Under the pieces are notes generated by a model, which saw only the letters and a list, made by a program, of their open reading frames with translations, was not told the DNA's origin and ran no database searches. The position numbers were made by a program, and so were the translations under genes. A DNA stretch of 64,000 bases, from the NCBI RefSeq assembly GCF_001276515.1, contig NZ_LDVZ01000010.1, positions 1 through 64,000 of the forward strand. Direction: 5' to 3'. Shown piece after piece: positions 11,626 through 23,458 of this stretch (position 1 is its first letter; the number at the start of each line of letters is the position of its first letter). Origin of the DNA: Haemophilus sp. C1 (lineage in GTDB: Bacteria; Pseudomonadota; Gammaproteobacteria; Enterobacterales; Pasteurellaceae).

Positions 11626-12590
11626 TGTTGTGGTCTGTTATTCGCCATTCCCTTTGGGTAACGTTGCTCTTGCTCGTATTATCTTTGCTAAGTTTCGTGA
11701 TTTTATTACGAGATCCACTTAATGCTGATCTCGTCACTCACAATATTTACACCAGTTATTTTAATTATTTAAGCACCTTATTACATGGTGATTTTGGGAT
11801 TACTTATAATGGTGGAAAATCGCTGATAGATTTGATTCTAACAGTGCTTCCACCCACATTGGAACTCTGTTTTACCGCACTTTTATTGGCATTCATTCTC
11901 GGTGTGCCGCTTGGCATTATAAGCGCGGTAAATTCTCAGCATATTTTTGCAAAGAGTTTAAAAAGTTTATCTTATGTTGGTTTGTCGATCCCAATATTTT
12001 GGCTCGCGCCGATTTTGCTTTATGTCGCAGCGGTAAATCATTGGGAAATTGCGTCTATTGGGCAATACAATTTACTCTATGAAATAAAACCGATTACTGG
12101 TTTCCCTGTCATTGATGTTTGGTTTATAGATGTGCCTTATCGCACCAAAATTGTACAAAATGTTTTACAACATTTAGCCTTACCAACACTGGTGCTTTGC
12201 ATTTTGCCAACAATGGAAATTATCCGAATTATTCAACAACGAGCAGAATATATTTTGAACCAAAATTTTGCCAAAGTTGCCACAACACGCGGTTGGTCAA
12301 AATGGAAAATTCTCCATCAATATGTATTCCGTAACACGTTTCCTCTGCTTGTTCCACAAGTACCGCGTGTGTTTACCCTAGTATTAACTCAATGTATGTT
12401 GGTAGAAACGGCTTTAGGTTGGCCTGGAATTGGTCGATGGCTGATCGATGCCGTAACGCAACAAGATTACAATAGTATTTCTGCGGGGGTAGTTGTCATT
12501 GGCGTTTGCATTATTTTGATCGACACTTTAATTAAAGCGATAACATTAGTGCTTGATCCATTTAAAAAGAAAGGTTGGTATGCAAGATAA
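11625..12590 (+). CDS. sapB: Sap ABC transporter permease SapB
   Basis: The 321-residue inner-membrane permease has an N-terminal helix, five more hydrophobic segments and the binding-protein-dependent transport motif in TTRGWSKWKILHQYVFRNT (around residue 222), which contacts the ATPases. It is translationally coupled to sapA by a one-base overlap and overlaps sapC by 11 bases. With SapC it forms the membrane channel of the importer. Confidence 0.95.
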   Translation: MLWSVIRHSLWVTLLLLVLSLLSFVILLRDPLNADLVTHNIYTSYFNYLSTLLHGDFGITYNGGKSLIDLILTVLPPTLELCFTALLLAFILGVPLGIISAVNSQHIFAKSLKSLSYVGLSIPIFWLAPILLYVAAVNHWEIASIGQYNLLYEIKPITGFPVIDVWFIDVPYRTKIVQNVLQHLALPTLVLCILPTMEIIRIIQQRAEYILNQNFAKVATTRGWSKWKILHQYVFRNTFPLLVPQVPRVFTLVLTQCMLVETALGWPGIGRWLIDAVTQQDYNSISAGVVVIGVCIILIDTLIKAITLVLDPFKKKGWYAR

Positions 12591-13467
12591 AGAACCTGAA
12601 GAATTTCGAGAAAATACTTCAATATTCCAAATCTGGCTGCTATTTCGCAAAAATACCATTGCGTTGTTCAGCTTTTATTTATTAACGTTGTTAATTCTAA
12701 CCGCACTTTTCAGCGGTTGGATCGCGCCTTATGCTCATAATATGCAGTTTGTCGGGCAAGAATTAATGCCGCCATCTTGGGTCGAAAAAGGGCAAATTGC
12801 CTTTTTCTTTGGTACCGATGATTTAGGCCGTGATGTACTAAGCCGACTAATTATGGGCACAAGTTACACTATTGGATCATCGTTGATAGTCGTACTTGCC
12901 GTTGCCTTAATTGGTGGAACGCTTGGCATTGTTGCTGGTATGTTGAAGGGCTTAAAAGCGCGTTTTGTTGGCCATATTTTCGATGCTTTTTTATCGCTCC
13001 CTATTTTGCTCATTGCCATCGTGATTTCCACATTAATGGAACCGAGTTTATTAAATGCGATGTTCGCAACACTTTTAGCGATATTACCGTATTTCATCCA
13101 TGCAATTTATCGAGCAATTCAACAAGAATTGAAAAAAGATTACGTGCTGATGTTAAAACTCGAGGGAATTTCTAACTGGGAATTATTAAAAAGTACGATT
13201 TTGCCGAATATCACCGTAATCTATGTTCAAGAAATTGCACGCGCATTTGTTGTCGCTATATTGGATATTAGCGCCTTGAGTTTTATTTCCCTTGGCGCAC
13301 AACGACCAACCCCAGAATGGGGAGCAATGATTCGAGATTCTTTAGAACTACTCTATCTTGCACCTTGGACAGTATTACTCCCAGGCTTTGCAATTATTTT
13401 TACCATTTTATTAAGCATTATTTTTAGCAATGGCTTAACTAAAGCTATCAACCAATATTACGAATAA
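12580..13467 (+). CDS. sapC: Sap ABC transporter permease SapC
   Basis: The 295-residue permease is the DppC-type partner of SapB. After a cytoplasmic tail (MQDKEPEEFRENTSIFQIW) come about six membrane helices. GTDDLGRDVLSRLIMGTSYT near residue 78 is the typical OppC/DppC signature. Nine further in-frame codons exist upstream (from 12553), but the start at 12580 with AAAGGTTGG in front gives the usual family N-terminus and length. Confidence 0.94.
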   Translation: MQDKEPEEFRENTSIFQIWLLFRKNTIALFSFYLLTLLILTALFSGWIAPYAHNMQFVGQELMPPSWVEKGQIAFFFGTDDLGRDVLSRLIMGTSYTIGSSLIVVLAVALIGGTLGIVAGMLKGLKARFVGHIFDAFLSLPILLIAIVISTLMEPSLLNAMFATLLAILPYFIHAIYRAIQQELKKDYVLMLKLEGISNWELLKSTILPNITVIYVQEIARAFVVAILDISALSFISLGAQRPTPEWGAMIRDSLELLYLAPWTVLLPGFAIIFTILLSIIFSNGLTKAINQYYE

Positions 13468-13470
13468 TTT

Positions 13471-14520
13471 ATGGCACTACTAGACATCCGTAACCTAAAT
13501 ATCGAGATACAAACCTCAAACGGCCTCGTTAAGATTGTAGACGGCGTAAACTTATCGATCAATGAAGGGGAAATTTGTGGGCTTGTTGGCGAATCAGGTT
13601 CTGGCAAAAGTTTAATCGCTAAAGTAATTTGTAATGCCATCAAAGAAAACTGGATTATTACCGCCGATCGCTTTCGCTTTCATGATGTAGAGTTACTAAA
13701 ACTTACTCCCAATAAACGCCGAAAATTGGTCGGCAAAGAAATATCCATGATTTTCCAAGATCCCCTTTCTTGTCTTGATCCAAGTCGGAAAATTGGTAAA
13801 CAATTAATCCAAAATATCCCGAATTGGACATTTAAAGGCAAATGGTGGCAATGGTTTGGTTGGAAAAAACGCCGTGCCATTGAATTATTGCATCGTGTAG
13901 GGATAAAAGAACACAAAGACATCATGGCAAGCTATCCTAATGAATTAACGGAAGGAGAAGGGCAAAAAGTCATGATTGCTATTGCAGTAGCAAATCAGCC
14001 TCGCTTGCTTATTGCCGATGAACCGACTAATGCATTAGAAGCGACAACAGCATTACAGGTATTTCGATTACTTTCTAGTATGAACCAAAACCAAGGCACA
14101 ACCGTTTTATTGGCTAGCAATGACATCAGAAGTATTAGTGAATGGTGCGATCAAATTTCTGTACTCTATTGTGGGCAAAATACGGAATCAGGCCCAACAC
14201 AAATGTTGCTTGAAAGTCCTCATCATCCTTACACGCAAGCATTAATTAATGCCGTGCCTGATTTTACTCAGCCCTTAGGATTTAAAACCAAGCTAAGCAC
14301 CTTAGAAGGTAGCGTGCCAATTTTAGAACAAATGCCTATTGGTTGCCGTCTTGGTCCTCGTTGTCCTTTTGCACAGAAAAAATGTATTGAAAAACCAACT
14401 CGATTCAAAATAAAACAACATGAATTTTCTTGCCATTATCCAATTAATTTACGCGAGAAAACCTTCAAAGAAAAAGCAACGAGTGCACCATTAACACTTG
14501 CAAGCAAAGGAAATGAATAA
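13471..14520 (+). CDS. sapD: Sap ABC transporter ATP-binding protein SapD
   Basis: The 349-residue ATPase has Walker [16 protein letters not shown] near residue 34 and Walker [13 protein letters not shown] near 184. The ABC signature is degenerate, LTEGEGQ instead of LSGGQ, which is also seen in enterobacterial SapD. The C-terminal region has a cysteine cluster ([15 protein letters not shown]) found in Opp/Dpp ATPases. In E. coli SapD also supports potassium uptake through Trk; whether it does here cannot be read from the sequence. It is directly coupled to sapF. Confidence 0.95.
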   Translation: MALLDIRNLNIEIQTSNGLVKIVDGVNLSINEGEICGLVGESGSGKSLIAKVICNAIKENWIITADRFRFHDVELLKLTPNKRRKLVGKEISMIFQDPLSCLDPSRKIGKQLIQNIPNWTFKGKWWQWFGWKKRRAIELLHRVGIKEHKDIMASYPNELTEGEGQKVMIAIAVANQPRLLIADEPTNALEATTALQVFRLLSSMNQNQGTTVLLASNDIRSISEWCDQISVLYCGQNTESGPTQMLLESPHHPYTQALINAVPDFTQPLGFKTKLSTLEGSVPILEQMPIGCRLGPRCPFAQKKCIEKPTRFKIKQHEFSCHYPINLREKTFKEKATSAPLTLASKGNE

Positions 14521-15329
14521 TGCCGTTATTACAAGTAGAAGATTTAACGAAAACCTTCAAAGGCCGCAAGCGTTTATTTGGTACGAGTGACTTTAATGCG
14601 GTAGAAAATGTAAGTTTTTCTCTTGAGCGCCAACAAACCTTAGCAATTATCGGCAAAAATGGTTCTGGGAAATCAACGTTAGTAAAAATGATCGCGGGCA
14701 TTACTCAGCCCACTTCTGGCAGAATTTTATTTAACGATCATGAATTGCAATTCGAGGATTTCCAATACCGTGCACAACATATTCGAATGGTGTTCCAAGA
14801 TGCGAATTCAGCGTTTAATCCTCGCTTAAATATCGGTGAGGCATTAGATGCGCCGCTACGTTTAGCAACAGATTGGGATGAAGAACGTCGCAATCAAAAA
14901 ATCTTTGAAACACTGCTACTTGTAGGGCTTTACCCTGATTACACAAATCTAAAAATTAAAAATCTTTCTATCAGCCAAAAACAGCGTGTCGCTTTGGCAC
15001 GCGCGCTGATTTTAGAACCTGAAATAATTATTATAGATGATGCACTAGGTAATTTAGATGCCTCAGTGCGCATTCAATTACTAAATTTAACTCTTGATCT
15101 GCAGCAACGTTTAGGTATTTCTTATATTTATGTGGGACAGGATCTCGGTGTAATTAAACATATTGCAGATACGATTATCGTAATGGATGAAGGAAAAATG
15201 ATTGAATATGGCAGCCCTCAAAATCTTTTTACTGATCCACAAACTGATGTTACTCGTCGCTTAGTCGAAAGCTATTTTGGCAAAATTTTAGATGAAACCG
15301 CTTGGGTAAAAGACAAAAACACTCACTAA
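14520..15329 (+). CDS. sapF: Sap ABC transporter ATP-binding protein SapF
   Basis: The 269-residue second ATPase of the Sap importer has Walker [15 protein letters not shown] (about residue 44) and signature [15 protein letters not shown]. The Walker B region reads [16 protein letters not shown], so aspartate stands where the catalytic glutamate usually is (DE to DD). The one-base overlap with sapD (TAATG) indicates translational coupling. As SapD has a canonical DEP motif, the SapD/SapF dimer may be asymmetric; that is inference. Confidence 0.94.
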   Translation: MPLLQVEDLTKTFKGRKRLFGTSDFNAVENVSFSLERQQTLAIIGKNGSGKSTLVKMIAGITQPTSGRILFNDHELQFEDFQYRAQHIRMVFQDANSAFNPRLNIGEALDAPLRLATDWDEERRNQKIFETLLLVGLYPDYTNLKIKNLSISQKQRVALARALILEPEIIIIDDALGNLDASVRIQLLNLTLDLQQRLGISYIYVGQDLGVIKHIADTIIVMDEGKMIEYGSPQNLFTDPQTDVTRRLVESYFGKILDETAWVKDKNTH

Positions 15330-15340
15330 GGAGAGAAAAA

Positions 15341-16357
15341 ATGAACACACGTCCCTTTTATTTCGGACTTATATTTATTGCGATTATCGCTATACTTGCT
15401 AACTATTTAGGAAACACTGATTTTTCCCATCATTATCATATCAGTGCTTTAATTATTGCTATCTTGCTGGGAATGGCAATCGGCAATACCATTTATCCGC
15501 AATTTTCAACACAAGTGGAAAAAGGCGTGTTATTTGCCAAAGGCACGCTTCTTCGCACTGGCATTGTGCTGTATGGTTTTCGCCTCACTTTTGGCGATAT
15601 TGCCGATGTAGGATTAAATGCGGTTGTCACTGATGCAATCATGCTAATTTCAACCTTCTTTTTTACCGCACTTTTAGGCATTCGTTATCTAAAAATGGAT
15701 AAACAATTGGTTTATCTCACTGGAGCAGGTTGCAGCATTTGTGGTGCGGCAGCGGTTATGGCGGCAGAGCCTGTGACCAAAGCAGAATCCCATAAAGTTT
15801 CAGTGGCGATTGCCGTAGTGGTCATTTTCGGGACGCTTGCTATTTTTACTTACCCCTTGTTCTACACGTGGTCACAAGATTTAATTAACGCTCATCAATT
15901 CGGTATTTATGTTGGCTCTAGCGTGCATGAAGTGGCTCAAGTTTATGCGATTGGGGGAAATATTGATCCTATCGTGGCGAATACCGCCGTCATTACCAAA
16001 ATGATCCGAGTGATGATGCTCGCACCATTTTTATTAATGCTTTCTTGGTTATTAACACGTAATGATGGGGTATCAGAAAATACGTCACACAAAATTACAA
16101 TTCCTTGGTTTGCTGTACTTTTTATTGGCGTTGCCATTTTTAATTCTTTTGATTTATTACCAAAAGAACTTGTGAAATTATTCGTTGAAATCGATTCTTT
16201 CTTATTAATTTCAGCGATGACTGCCCTTGGATTAACGACGCAAGCAAGCGCAATCAAGAAAGCAGGATTAAAACCGCTTGTTTTAGGAACTCTGATTTAT
16301 TTATGGCTAGTGATTGGTGGATTTTTAGTGAATTATGGAATATCAAAATTAATATAA
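15341..16357 (+). CDS. sapZ: YeiH-family membrane protein SapZ
   Basis: The 338-residue protein has about ten hydrophobic segments and belongs to the YeiH/UPF0324 family of putative exporters. It contains the family signatures [17 protein letters not shown] near residue 66 and [18 protein letters not shown] near 127. It is the last gene of the sap operon, 11 bp after sapF, and in non-typeable H. influenzae this gene has been called sapZ. AAGGAG nine bases upstream fixes the start; a longer in-frame version overlapping sapF is rejected. Its substrate is unknown. Confidence 0.88.
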   Translation: MNTRPFYFGLIFIAIIAILANYLGNTDFSHHYHISALIIAILLGMAIGNTIYPQFSTQVEKGVLFAKGTLLRTGIVLYGFRLTFGDIADVGLNAVVTDAIMLISTFFFTALLGIRYLKMDKQLVYLTGAGCSICGAAAVMAAEPVTKAESHKVSVAIAVVVIFGTLAIFTYPLFYTWSQDLINAHQFGIYVGSSVHEVAQVYAIGGNIDPIVANTAVITKMIRVMMLAPFLLMLSWLLTRNDGVSENTSHKITIPWFAVLFIGVAIFNSFDLLPKELVKLFVEIDSFLLISAMTALGLTTQASAIKKAGLKPLVLGTLIYLWLVIGGFLVNYGISKLI

Positions 16358-16372
16358 AATTCACTTAAGATT

Positions 16373-16404
16373 GACCGCACTTTTAAAGTACGGTCTTTTT
16401 TTAT
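16373..16404 (+). terminator. Terminator of the sap operon
   Basis: GACCGCACTTTT / AAAGTACGGTC (one mismatch in the USS stem) is followed by seven Ts. It begins 15 bases after the sapZ stop. Confidence 0.8.
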
Positions 16405-16449
16405 GAAGAATATTTTCAGATATGATTATTTAAAACATGAAATTACGCT

Positions 16450-17259
16450 TTACTTCAAAGTACGATTTAATAAACCATCCTCTAAAAATAAAGGACCAAT
16501 TGGGCGTTTAGGAATATCAAACTTCTGCGGATAAATCACATCAACCAAATACAATCCATCGGGTTTTGCTGTTGGTGCGGCAAGCTGACGATTTTTCTGC
16601 TCAAGTAGCCATTGCATCCATTCAATCGGCTGATTTCCAGCACCGACCTCCATCAAACTGCCCACAATATTGCGCACCATATGATGCACAAAAGCGTTTG
16701 CCTGAATATCAACAATAATATATTTTCCAATACGAGACACATTCAAATGATGCACATTACGCCAAGGGGTATGAGACTGGCATTGCGCCGCACGGAAAGA
16801 GGAAAAATCATGTTCCCCTAATAAACATTGCCCTGCCTGATACATTTTTTCGGCATCTAAATCTAAATGACAATGAGTCATTCCTCCTGCTAAAATCGCA
16901 GAGCGTAATTTATTACAATAAAGAATATAACGGTAACGGCGTGCTATTGCGGAAAATCTGGCGTGAAATTCATTATCAACTTGTTTTGCCCAAGCCACCG
17001 CAATGTCATCGGGTAAATGAGCATTAGTGCCAAAAGCCCAAGCCTTCTCTGGGCGAACCGCATTGGTTTCAAAATGAACAACCTGCCCCGTTCCACTTAC
17101 GCCAGAATCCGTTCTGCCAGCACAAAATATTTCAATTTTTTCATTTGCAATACAAGAAAGTGCCTTTTCTAATTCTTCTTGTACACTACGGACTTTTTCT
17201 TGTCTCTGCCAACCATAATAATTTTGCCCGTTATACTCAATGCCTAATGCGATTTTCAT
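16450..17259 (-). CDS. truA: tRNA pseudouridine(38-40) synthase
   Basis: TruA converts uridines 38-40 in the anticodon stem of many tRNAs to pseudouridine. The 269-residue protein has the catalytic aspartate in [20 protein letters not shown] (near residue 52); most family members read GRTDAGVHGTGQV, so two flanking residues differ but the aspartate is kept. The second conserved region, [17 protein letters not shown], lies near 196. Length is normal. It converges on sapZ. Confidence 0.95.
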   Translation of the reverse strand: MKIALGIEYNGQNYYGWQRQEKVRSVQEELEKALSCIANEKIEIFCAGRTDSGVSGTGQVVHFETNAVRPEKAWAFGTNAHLPDDIAVAWAKQVDNEFHARFSAIARRYRYILYCNKLRSAILAGGMTHCHLDLDAEKMYQAGQCLLGEHDFSSFRAAQCQSHTPWRNVHHLNVSRIGKYIIVDIQANAFVHHMVRNIVGSLMEVGAGNQPIEWMQWLLEQKNRQLAAPTAKPDGLYLVDVIYPQKFDIPKRPIGPLFLEDGLLNRTLK

Positions 17260-17428
17260 TTTTTACCTTTTGGCTTAATAAAGTGCGGTTATAGTAGCTC
17301 AAGTTTATTTGGAGCGCAAATTCATAAAAGCACTCCAAAATTTATTCAAAAATAAGCGATAGTTTCTAAAAATTGCAGTAATAAATGTGAATTTTTTGTG
17401 ATAAAGATCCCATTCTGATAATCTGCCA

Positions 17429-17458
17429 TTAGAGTTTATACGCCAAACTCCCTATAAT
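17429..17458 (+). promoter_or_regulatory. Candidate fbp promoter
   Basis: A perfect -10 hexamer TATAAT (17453-17458) lies 36 bp before the fbp start. The -35 region (TTAGAG, 17429-17434, 18-bp spacing) is weak, so an activator may assist. Confidence 0.5.
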
Positions 17459-17493
17459 TAACTTACGCATTATGAAAAACTAAAAGGAAAATT

Positions 17494-18495
17494 ATGAAAA
17501 CATTGAGTGAATTTATCGTTGAACGTCAAGCTGAATATCCAAACGCAAAAGGGGAATTGAGTGGTATTTTGTCGTCAATTCGTCTTTTAGCGAAAATTAT
17601 TCATCGAGATATTAACAAAGCAGGCTTAACAAATATTCTCGGTCAATCTGGTGTTGAAAATGTACAAGGCGAAAGTCAGATGAAACTTGATTTATTCGCC
17701 CATAACACGATGAAAGCGGCATTAATGGCACGCGAAGAAGTGGCTGGTTTTGCATCTGAAGAAGAAGAAAGTTTTATCGCATTTGATACGGAACGTGGAC
17801 GCAATGCAAAATACATTATTTTAACGGATCCCCTTGATGGTTCTTCAAATATTGATGTAAACGTATCCGTCGGTACAATTTTCTCCATTTATCGTCGCGT
17901 ATCTCCAATTGGCACACCTGTCACCTTAGAAGATTTCTTACAACCAGGGAATAAACAAGTTGCCGCGGGTTATATTGTTTATGGTTCATCAACTATGTTG
18001 GTATATACCACTGGTAACGGAGTAAATGGGTTTACTTATGATCCATCAATCGGTACATTCTGTCTTTCTCACGAAAACATGCAAATGCCAAAAACGGGGC
18101 GTATTTATTCCATCAATGAAGGACAATACCTTAAATTCCCGCAAGGTGTGAAAAAATATATTAAATATTGCCAAGAAGAAGATAAAGCAACCAATCGCCC
18201 TTACGCCTCTCGCTATATTGGTTCACTTGTAGCAGACTTCCACCGCAACTTATTAAAGGGTGGCATTTATATTTACCCAAGTGCAACCAACTATCCAAAT
18301 GGAAAACTCCGTTTATTATATGAAGGCAATCCAATTGCATTTTTAGCGGAGCAAGCTGGTGGTGTGGCAACAGATGGTTATCGCCGAATTTTAGATATCG
18401 AACCAACCGCACTTCATGAACGTGTTCCACTATTTGTTGGTTCTGAAGATATGGTGAAAAAAGCGCAAGAAATGATGGAAGAATTTAAAGAATAA
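17494..18495 (+). CDS. fbp: Fructose-1,6-bisphosphatase, class I
   Basis: Fbp removes the 1-phosphate from fructose 1,6-bisphosphate, the key gluconeogenic step. The 333-residue protein holds the metal-binding signature [19 protein letters not shown] near residue 110 and the substrate-binding segment [19 protein letters not shown] near 270. AAAGGA lies seven bases before the ATG. It is a single-gene unit with its own promoter and terminator. Confidence 0.96.
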   Translation: MKTLSEFIVERQAEYPNAKGELSGILSSIRLLAKIIHRDINKAGLTNILGQSGVENVQGESQMKLDLFAHNTMKAALMAREEVAGFASEEEESFIAFDTERGRNAKYIILTDPLDGSSNIDVNVSVGTIFSIYRRVSPIGTPVTLEDFLQPGNKQVAAGYIVYGSSTMLVYTTGNGVNGFTYDPSIGTFCLSHENMQMPKTGRIYSINEGQYLKFPQGVKKYIKYCQEEDKATNRPYASRYIGSLVADFHRNLLKGGIYIYPSATNYPNGKLRLLYEGNPIAFLAEQAGGVATDGYRRILDIEPTALHERVPLFVGSEDMVKKAQEMMEEFKE

Positions 18496-18496
18496 T

Positions 18497-18531
18497 AAAA
18501 ATCCCCTCGACTAAAAGAGGGGATTTTTTAT
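18497..18531 (+). terminator. Terminator after fbp
   Basis: AAAAATCCCCTC / GAGGGGATTTTTT forms a GC-rich stem with an eight-base loop and a T-run, starting right after the fbp stop. Confidence 0.85.
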
Positions 18532-18545
18532 CAATAAACTGATCA

Positions 18546-18575
18546 AAAAAACCGAACTTAATGTTCGGTTTTCTT
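18546..18575 (-). terminator. Terminator after the NlpC/P60 gene
   Basis: AAAAACCGAAC / GTTCGGTTTT with a five-base loop (TTAAT); reading leftward, the minus strand continues into a run of Ts. It lies just past the stop of the convergent lipoprotein gene. Confidence 0.75.
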
Positions 18576-18580
18576 TTTTA

Positions 18581-19132
18581 TTACATGATACGGCGCGATT
18601 GAGTGTAAGTTCTAACCCAATATTCTTCATCAAGGGAACTTATTGTCACACCTTGCCCTGTACTTGCGTGCATAAATTGGTTATTACCAATATAAACACC
18701 AACGTGATTATTTTTACGGAAGAAAACTAAATCGCCTTTTTTAAGTTCTGATTTATTAATTTTTCTACCTAAATGACGCTGTTCAGCCGTAGAACGAGGC
18801 AATTCAATACCAAAAACTTCAGAAAAAGTCGTTTGCATAAATGCAGAACAATCAATACCACGTTTGGTTGTACCGCCCATACGATAGGCGGTTCCCACCC
18901 ATTCATTATACACACCAGCTAAAGCCTTATCCCCCATTAAAGCTGATGAACGGTTTGTTCTCACTTTATGGAAAATCCCTGAACGATTACCTTTTTCTAA
19001 ACTACTAATCAAACCCGTTAATTGAGCATCATCACTTTCAGAAATAGCCTGATGATTTGCCGTTCGAGGGCCATTAGAACAAGCGGTTGCGAGTGTCGCT
19101 AAACCAATAATAACTAAAATTCTTTTTAACAT
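18581..19132 (-). CDS. NlpC/P60 endopeptidase lipoprotein (Spr/MepS or NlpC type)
   Basis: The 183-residue protein has a lipoprotein signal with lipobox LATAC (cysteine about residue 18) and an NlpC/P60 peptidase domain. The catalytic cysteine is in RGIDCSAFMQTTF and the histidine in NNHVGVYIGNNQFMHAST. Such enzymes cut peptide bonds in peptidoglycan, usually the meso-diaminopimelate crosslink. It resembles both E. coli MepS and NlpC and I cannot decide between them, so no symbol is given. It should be anchored in an envelope membrane. Confidence 0.85.
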   Translation of the reverse strand: MLKRILVIIGLATLATACSNGPRTANHQAISESDDAQLTGLISSLEKGNRSGIFHKVRTNRSSALMGDKALAGVYNEWVGTAYRMGGTTKRGIDCSAFMQTTFSEVFGIELPRSTAEQRHLGRKINKSELKKGDLVFFRKNNHVGVYIGNNQFMHASTGQGVTISSLDEEYWVRTYTQSRRIM

Positions 19133-19254
19133 AATTTAAAATAATTAAAAGATATAAAATAAAATTCTGCCCGAGACTATCAAAATTTGAATAAGATTGC
19201 CAGTAAAAATCCAATTTTAATGGGATTTTTGTGATCTTTTGCGCAATTTTATGT

Positions 19255-20703
19255 TTAATTTGTACCACCAACAGTAATTTCATCAATTTTTAGTGCGGGC
19301 TGTCCAACGCCGACTGGCACACTTTGCCCCTCTTTGCCACAAACCCCGATACCTAAATCAAGTTCTGATTTATCTGCAACCATAGAAATCTTTTGCATCA
19401 CCTCAATACCACTGCCAATTAAAGTTGCGCCCTTCACAGGTTTCGTTATTTTTCCTTTTTCAATTAAATAAGCTTCTGAAGTAGAAAATACAAATTTACC
19501 AGACGTAATATCCACTTGCCCGCCACCAAAGTGCGGTGCATAAATCCCCTGTTCTACAGAAGCAATCAAATCATCAAAGTGACTTTGTCCCGCAAGCATA
19601 TAGGTGTTGGTCATTCTAGGCATTGGCAAATGAGCATAAGACTCACGTCGTCCATTTCCCGTTGGAGCCACGCCCATCAAACGGGCATTCATTTTATCTT
19701 GCATGTAACCTTGCAAAATCCCGTCTTTGATGAGTACATTGCACTGGCTTGGCACACCTTCATCATCAATAGTCAATGATCCTCGACGATTTTCAATCGT
19801 GCCATCATCCACAATCGTACATAACGGTGAAGTCACTTGTTCGCCAATCTTGCCTGTAAAAAGTGAACTTTCTTTACGGTTAAAATCCCCCTCTAAACCG
19901 TGACCTACTGCTTCGTGTAGCAACACCCCAGGCCAACCAGCACCTAATACAACAGGCATTAATCCCGCTGGTGCTGCAACTGCACTAAGGTTTACTAAGG
20001 CTTGACGAACCGCTTCTTTAGCAAATCTTACAGCTCTAATATCGCCATCAACAATTTCAAAGAACCAATCTAAACCGAAACGCCCACCTGAACCACAGCT
20101 GCCGCGCTCACGTTTGCCATTTTCTTCTACTAACACTGAAATAGATAAGCGAACTAAAGGACGAATATCTGCTGCTAGTGTACCATCCGTCGCCATGACT
20201 AATACTTCTTCATAAACGGAACTAAGACTTGCTGAAACCTTGGTTACACGATGATCTTCAGCTCGAGCTGTACGATCAACCAAATGTAATAGCTCAATTT
20301 TTTTCTCTTTGGTTAAACTTTCCAAAGGATTAATCGCCGCATAACGAGCAATAGGATTTACAACATTAAAAGCGGATGGCGAAATCAAATTCCCCTGTTT
20401 GACTTGCGCAATTCCTTTCACTGCTTCTGCACATTGCTGCAAAGAAGCAAGATTAATTTGATCGGCATAAGCAAAGCCTGTTTTCTCACCAGAAACTGCC
20501 CGCACGCCAACACCACGATCAATATGAAAACCGCCTTCTTTTATAATGCCATCTTCCAATACCCAACTTTCATCTTGGCTAAGTTGAAAATACAAATCAG
20601 CATAGTCAATATTACGATGCGACATCATGTCGAAAATATTGAGCAATGCTTTAGTTGAAAGATTACTTGGTGTCAGTAATGTATTTGAAACTTGGTTTAA
20701 CAT
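19255..20703 (-). CDS. tldD: Metalloprotease TldD
   Basis: TldD, with TldE/PmbA, is a zinc protease that degrades unfolded peptides and matures microcin B17 in E. coli. The 482-residue protein carries the HExxxH motif in [17 protein letters not shown] near residue 260 and the conserved C-terminus [16 protein letters not shown]. PmbA is not in this window, so its partner is encoded elsewhere. It ends 120 bp before the lipoprotein gene, with no clear terminator between. Confidence 0.95.
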   Translation of the reverse strand: MLNQVSNTLLTPSNLSTKALLNIFDMMSHRNIDYADLYFQLSQDESWVLEDGIIKEGGFHIDRGVGVRAVSGEKTGFAYADQINLASLQQCAEAVKGIAQVKQGNLISPSAFNVVNPIARYAAINPLESLTKEKKIELLHLVDRTARAEDHRVTKVSASLSSVYEEVLVMATDGTLAADIRPLVRLSISVLVEENGKRERGSCGSGGRFGLDWFFEIVDGDIRAVRFAKEAVRQALVNLSAVAAPAGLMPVVLGAGWPGVLLHEAVGHGLEGDFNRKESSLFTGKIGEQVTSPLCTIVDDGTIENRRGSLTIDDEGVPSQCNVLIKDGILQGYMQDKMNARLMGVAPTGNGRRESYAHLPMPRMTNTYMLAGQSHFDDLIASVEQGIYAPHFGGGQVDITSGKFVFSTSEAYLIEKGKITKPVKGATLIGSGIEVMQKISMVADKSELDLGIGVCGKEGQSVPVGVGQPALKIDEITVGGTN

Positions 20704-20804
20704 ATTTTTTCCAGTCTAAAGTAAATATCTTGTGAGTGCTTGTATCCGTTTAATACAACAGCACAGATTAAAATCGGATTAATAAAGTGCGGTTGATTTT
20801 GAGG

Positions 20805-21656
20805 TTATTTTTCCAAATGCGCTAATCCAAATTGATACAAAGCATTCTTCTTATAACCATACAACTCAGCAACTATAGCTGCTGCTTTTTTAAGTGGCAA
20901 TTCTTCTGCAATTAACTCAAGTGCCTTCACCGCTTGTGGGGAGATTTCATCGTTATTGTCAGACTTTGGTTTTCCTTCAACAATCAAAACCATCTCGCCT
21001 TTTGTACGATTTGGCTCTTCTAACAGCCATTCTCGTAAATTTTTAATCGTATTCCCCGTAATCGTTTCCCAAGTTTTAGTAATTTCGCGGGCTAACACAA
21101 TATATCGTTCTTCCCCTAACACCGATTGCATATCTTCTAATGTATCTAAAATACGGTGAGTGGATTCATAAAAAATTAAAGTGCGGTCTTCTTCTGCGAT
21201 ATTTTCTAATTTATCTTTGCGCGCTTTACTTTTCGCAGGTAAAAAGCCTTCAAAACAAAATCTATCAGAAGCAATTCCCGATGCGCAAAGTGCGGTAATT
21301 GCCGCACAGGCTCCTGGTAAAGGAACAACACGAATGTTTGCCTCACGGCATTGACGCACTAAATGAAAACCAGGATCGCTAATTAATGGCGTCCCCGCAT
21401 CAGAAATCAAAGCAATATTGCTACCTTGCTTGAGTTTTTCCACCAAAATATGGGCTTTTTCTTGTTCATTGTGATCATGCAAAGCAAAAAAGGGCTTTTT
21501 AATACCGTAATGACTTAATAAAAGGCCACTATGACGGGTATCTTCTGCAGCAATTAAATCCACTTGCGCAAAAGTCTCTAAAGCACGCTGGGTAATATCT
21601 TGTAAATTGCCAATCGGCGTGGCAACAATGTATAAAATTCCGGTTAAATCAGTCAT
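20805..21656 (-). CDS. rsmI: 16S rRNA (cytidine1402-2'-O)-methyltransferase
   Basis: RsmI methylates the 2'-hydroxyl of C1402 in the decoding centre of 16S rRNA. The 283-residue protein is a tetrapyrrole-methylase-fold enzyme. It begins with the signature [19 protein letters not shown] and has [14 protein letters not shown] near residue 36 and [13 protein letters not shown] near 84. It is divergent from lpoA, and rsmI-lpoA-yraN is a conserved arrangement in gammaproteobacteria. Confidence 0.96.
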   Translation of the reverse strand: MTDLTGILYIVATPIGNLQDITQRALETFAQVDLIAAEDTRHSGLLLSHYGIKKPFFALHDHNEQEKAHILVEKLKQGSNIALISDAGTPLISDPGFHLVRQCREANIRVVPLPGACAAITALCASGIASDRFCFEGFLPAKSKARKDKLENIAEEDRTLIFYESTHRILDTLEDMQSVLGEERYIVLAREITKTWETITGNTIKNLREWLLEEPNRTKGEMVLIVEGKPKSDNNDEISPQAVKALELIAEELPLKKAAAIVAELYGYKKNALYQFGLAHLEK

Positions 21657-21730
21657 TTTTGTTTGCTTTTAAGTTATGAGATAAGTAAGATCTGCTACAA
21701 CTATTGTCTGTTTATTATGATGGAGCGAAG

Positions 21731-23458
21731 ATGTCTATTCTATTACAAGGCGGACGTTTTAAAAAACGTTTAATGCCAATTTTATTGTCAATGGCCTTAG
21801 CTGGCTGTTCAAATCTACTTGGTAGCAATTTCACACAAACTTTACAACAAGATGCGAATGCAAGTTCCGAATTTTATATGAATAAGTTAGGACAAGCACA
21901 AGAACTTGAAGATCAACAAACCTATAAATTGCTCGCAGCTCGTGTGTTAATCAGTGAAAATAAAGTTGAACAATCAGAAGCGTTATTAAGTGAATTAGGT
22001 GAATTAAATGATGCGCAAAAATTAGATCGTGCATTAATTGAAGCGAGAATTTCTGCTGCAAAAAATGCTAATGAAGTCGCTCAAAATCAATTACGTGCGT
22101 TGGATTTAAATAAATTAAGCCCGTCACAAAAATCTCGTTATTACGAAACCTTAGCTATTGTTGCTGAAAACCGTAAAGACATCATTGAAGCCGTAAAAGC
22201 GCGGGTAGAGATGGATAAGAATTTAACAGATGTACAACGTCGTCAAGATAACATTGATAAAACTTGGGCATTGTTACGTTCAGCAAATACTGGCGTAATC
22301 AATAATGCTTCAGATGAAGGCAACGCGGCTTTAGGTGGTTGGTTAGCGTTAATCAAAACCTACAACGATTATATTCGCCAACCAGTTCAATTAAGCCAAG
22401 CATTACAAAGTTGGAAAAATGCTTACCCAAATCATGCAGCCGCAACGTTGTTCCCAAAAGAATTGCTTACATTGCTTAATTTCCAACAAACTAATGTGTC
22501 ACAAATTGGTTTACTCTTGCCATTAAGTGGTGACGGACAAATTCTTGGTACAACTATTCAATCTGGTTTTAACGATGCAAAAGGCGATTCTATGATTCCA
22601 GTACAAGTATTTGATACCTCAATGAATTCTGTCCAAGAGATTATTGCACAAGCCAAACAAGCGGGAATTAAAACCTTAGTCGGTCCATTACTAAAACAAA
22701 ATCTTGATGTGATTTTAGCGGATCCTGCACAAATTCAAGATATGGATGTGCTTGCATTAAATGCCACACCAAATTCTCGCGCTATTGCTCAACTTTGTTA
22801 TTACGGACTTTCGCCAGAAGATGAAGCTGAATCTGCTGCCAATAAAATGTGGAACGATGGCGTGCGTAATCCACTTGTCGCAATGCCACAAAATGATTTA
22901 GGGCAACGCGTAGGCAATGCCTTTAATGTACGTTGGCAACAATTAGCAGGTACTGATGCGAATATCCGTTACTACAATTTGCCTGCGGATGTGACCTATT
23001 TCGTTCAAGAAAATAACTCAAATACAACCGCACTTTACGCCGTAGCAAGTCCAACTGAACTGGCAGAAATGAGAGGTTATTTAACAAATATCGCGCCTAA
23101 TTTAGTGATTTATGCCAGCTCACGAGCAAGCGCAAATGCGACAAACACCAACACGGACTTTATCACACAGATGAACGGTGTACAGTTTAGCGATATTCCA
23201 TTTTTTAAAGATACCAATTCACCACAATATCAAAAACTAGCCAAAACAACTGGCGGTGAATATCAATTAATGCGTTTATATGCAATGGGTGCGGATGCTT
23301 GGTTACTCATTAATCAATTTAATGAATTACGCCAAGTGCCAGGCTATCGCTTAAGTGGCTTAACCGGTATTTTAAGCGCAGGCACTAATTGTAATGTTGA
23401 ACGTGATATGACTTGGTATCAATATCAAAATGGTGCAATTGTACCAGTTGCAAACTAA
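21731..23458 (+). CDS. lpoA: Penicillin-binding protein 1A activator LpoA
   Basis: LpoA is an outer-membrane lipoprotein that reaches through the periplasm and activates the peptidoglycan synthase PBP1A. The 575-residue protein has a lipobox in [10 protein letters not shown] (cysteine about residue 26). A helical TPR-like N-terminal domain is followed by a periplasmic-binding-protein-like domain starting around [16 protein letters not shown]. An upstream ATG (21704) in the same frame is rejected: the chosen one follows GGAGCGAAG and gives the known Haemophilus length. The stop overlaps the yraN start. Confidence 0.94.
   Translation: MSILLQGGRFKKRLMPILLSMALAGCSNLLGSNFTQTLQQDANASSEFYMNKLGQAQELEDQQTYKLLAARVLISENKVEQSEALLSELGELNDAQKLDRALIEARISAAKNANEVAQNQLRALDLNKLSPSQKSRYYETLAIVAENRKDIIEAVKARVEMDKNLTDVQRRQDNIDKTWALLRSANTGVINNASDEGNAALGGWLALIKTYNDYIRQPVQLSQALQSWKNAYPNHAAATLFPKELLTLLNFQQTNVSQIGLLLPLSGDGQILGTTIQSGFNDAKGDSMIPVQVFDTSMNSVQEIIAQAKQAGIKTLVGPLLKQNLDVILADPAQIQDMDVLALNATPNSRAIAQLCYYGLSPEDEAESAANKMWNDGVRNPLVAMPQNDLGQRVGNAFNVRWQQLAGTDANIRYYNLPADVTYFVQENNSNTTALYAVASPTELAEMRGYLTNIAPNLVIYASSRASANATNTNTDFITQMNGVQFSDIPFFKDTNSPQYQKLAKTTGGEYQLMRLYAMGADAWLLINQFNELRQVPGYRLSGLTGILSAGTNCNVERDMTWYQYQNGAIVPVAN

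Noticed and set aside
17380..17405. CRP site upstream of fbp (TGTGA...TGTGAT)
   Set aside because: The two half-sites are direct, not inverted, so they do not form a CRP palindrome.
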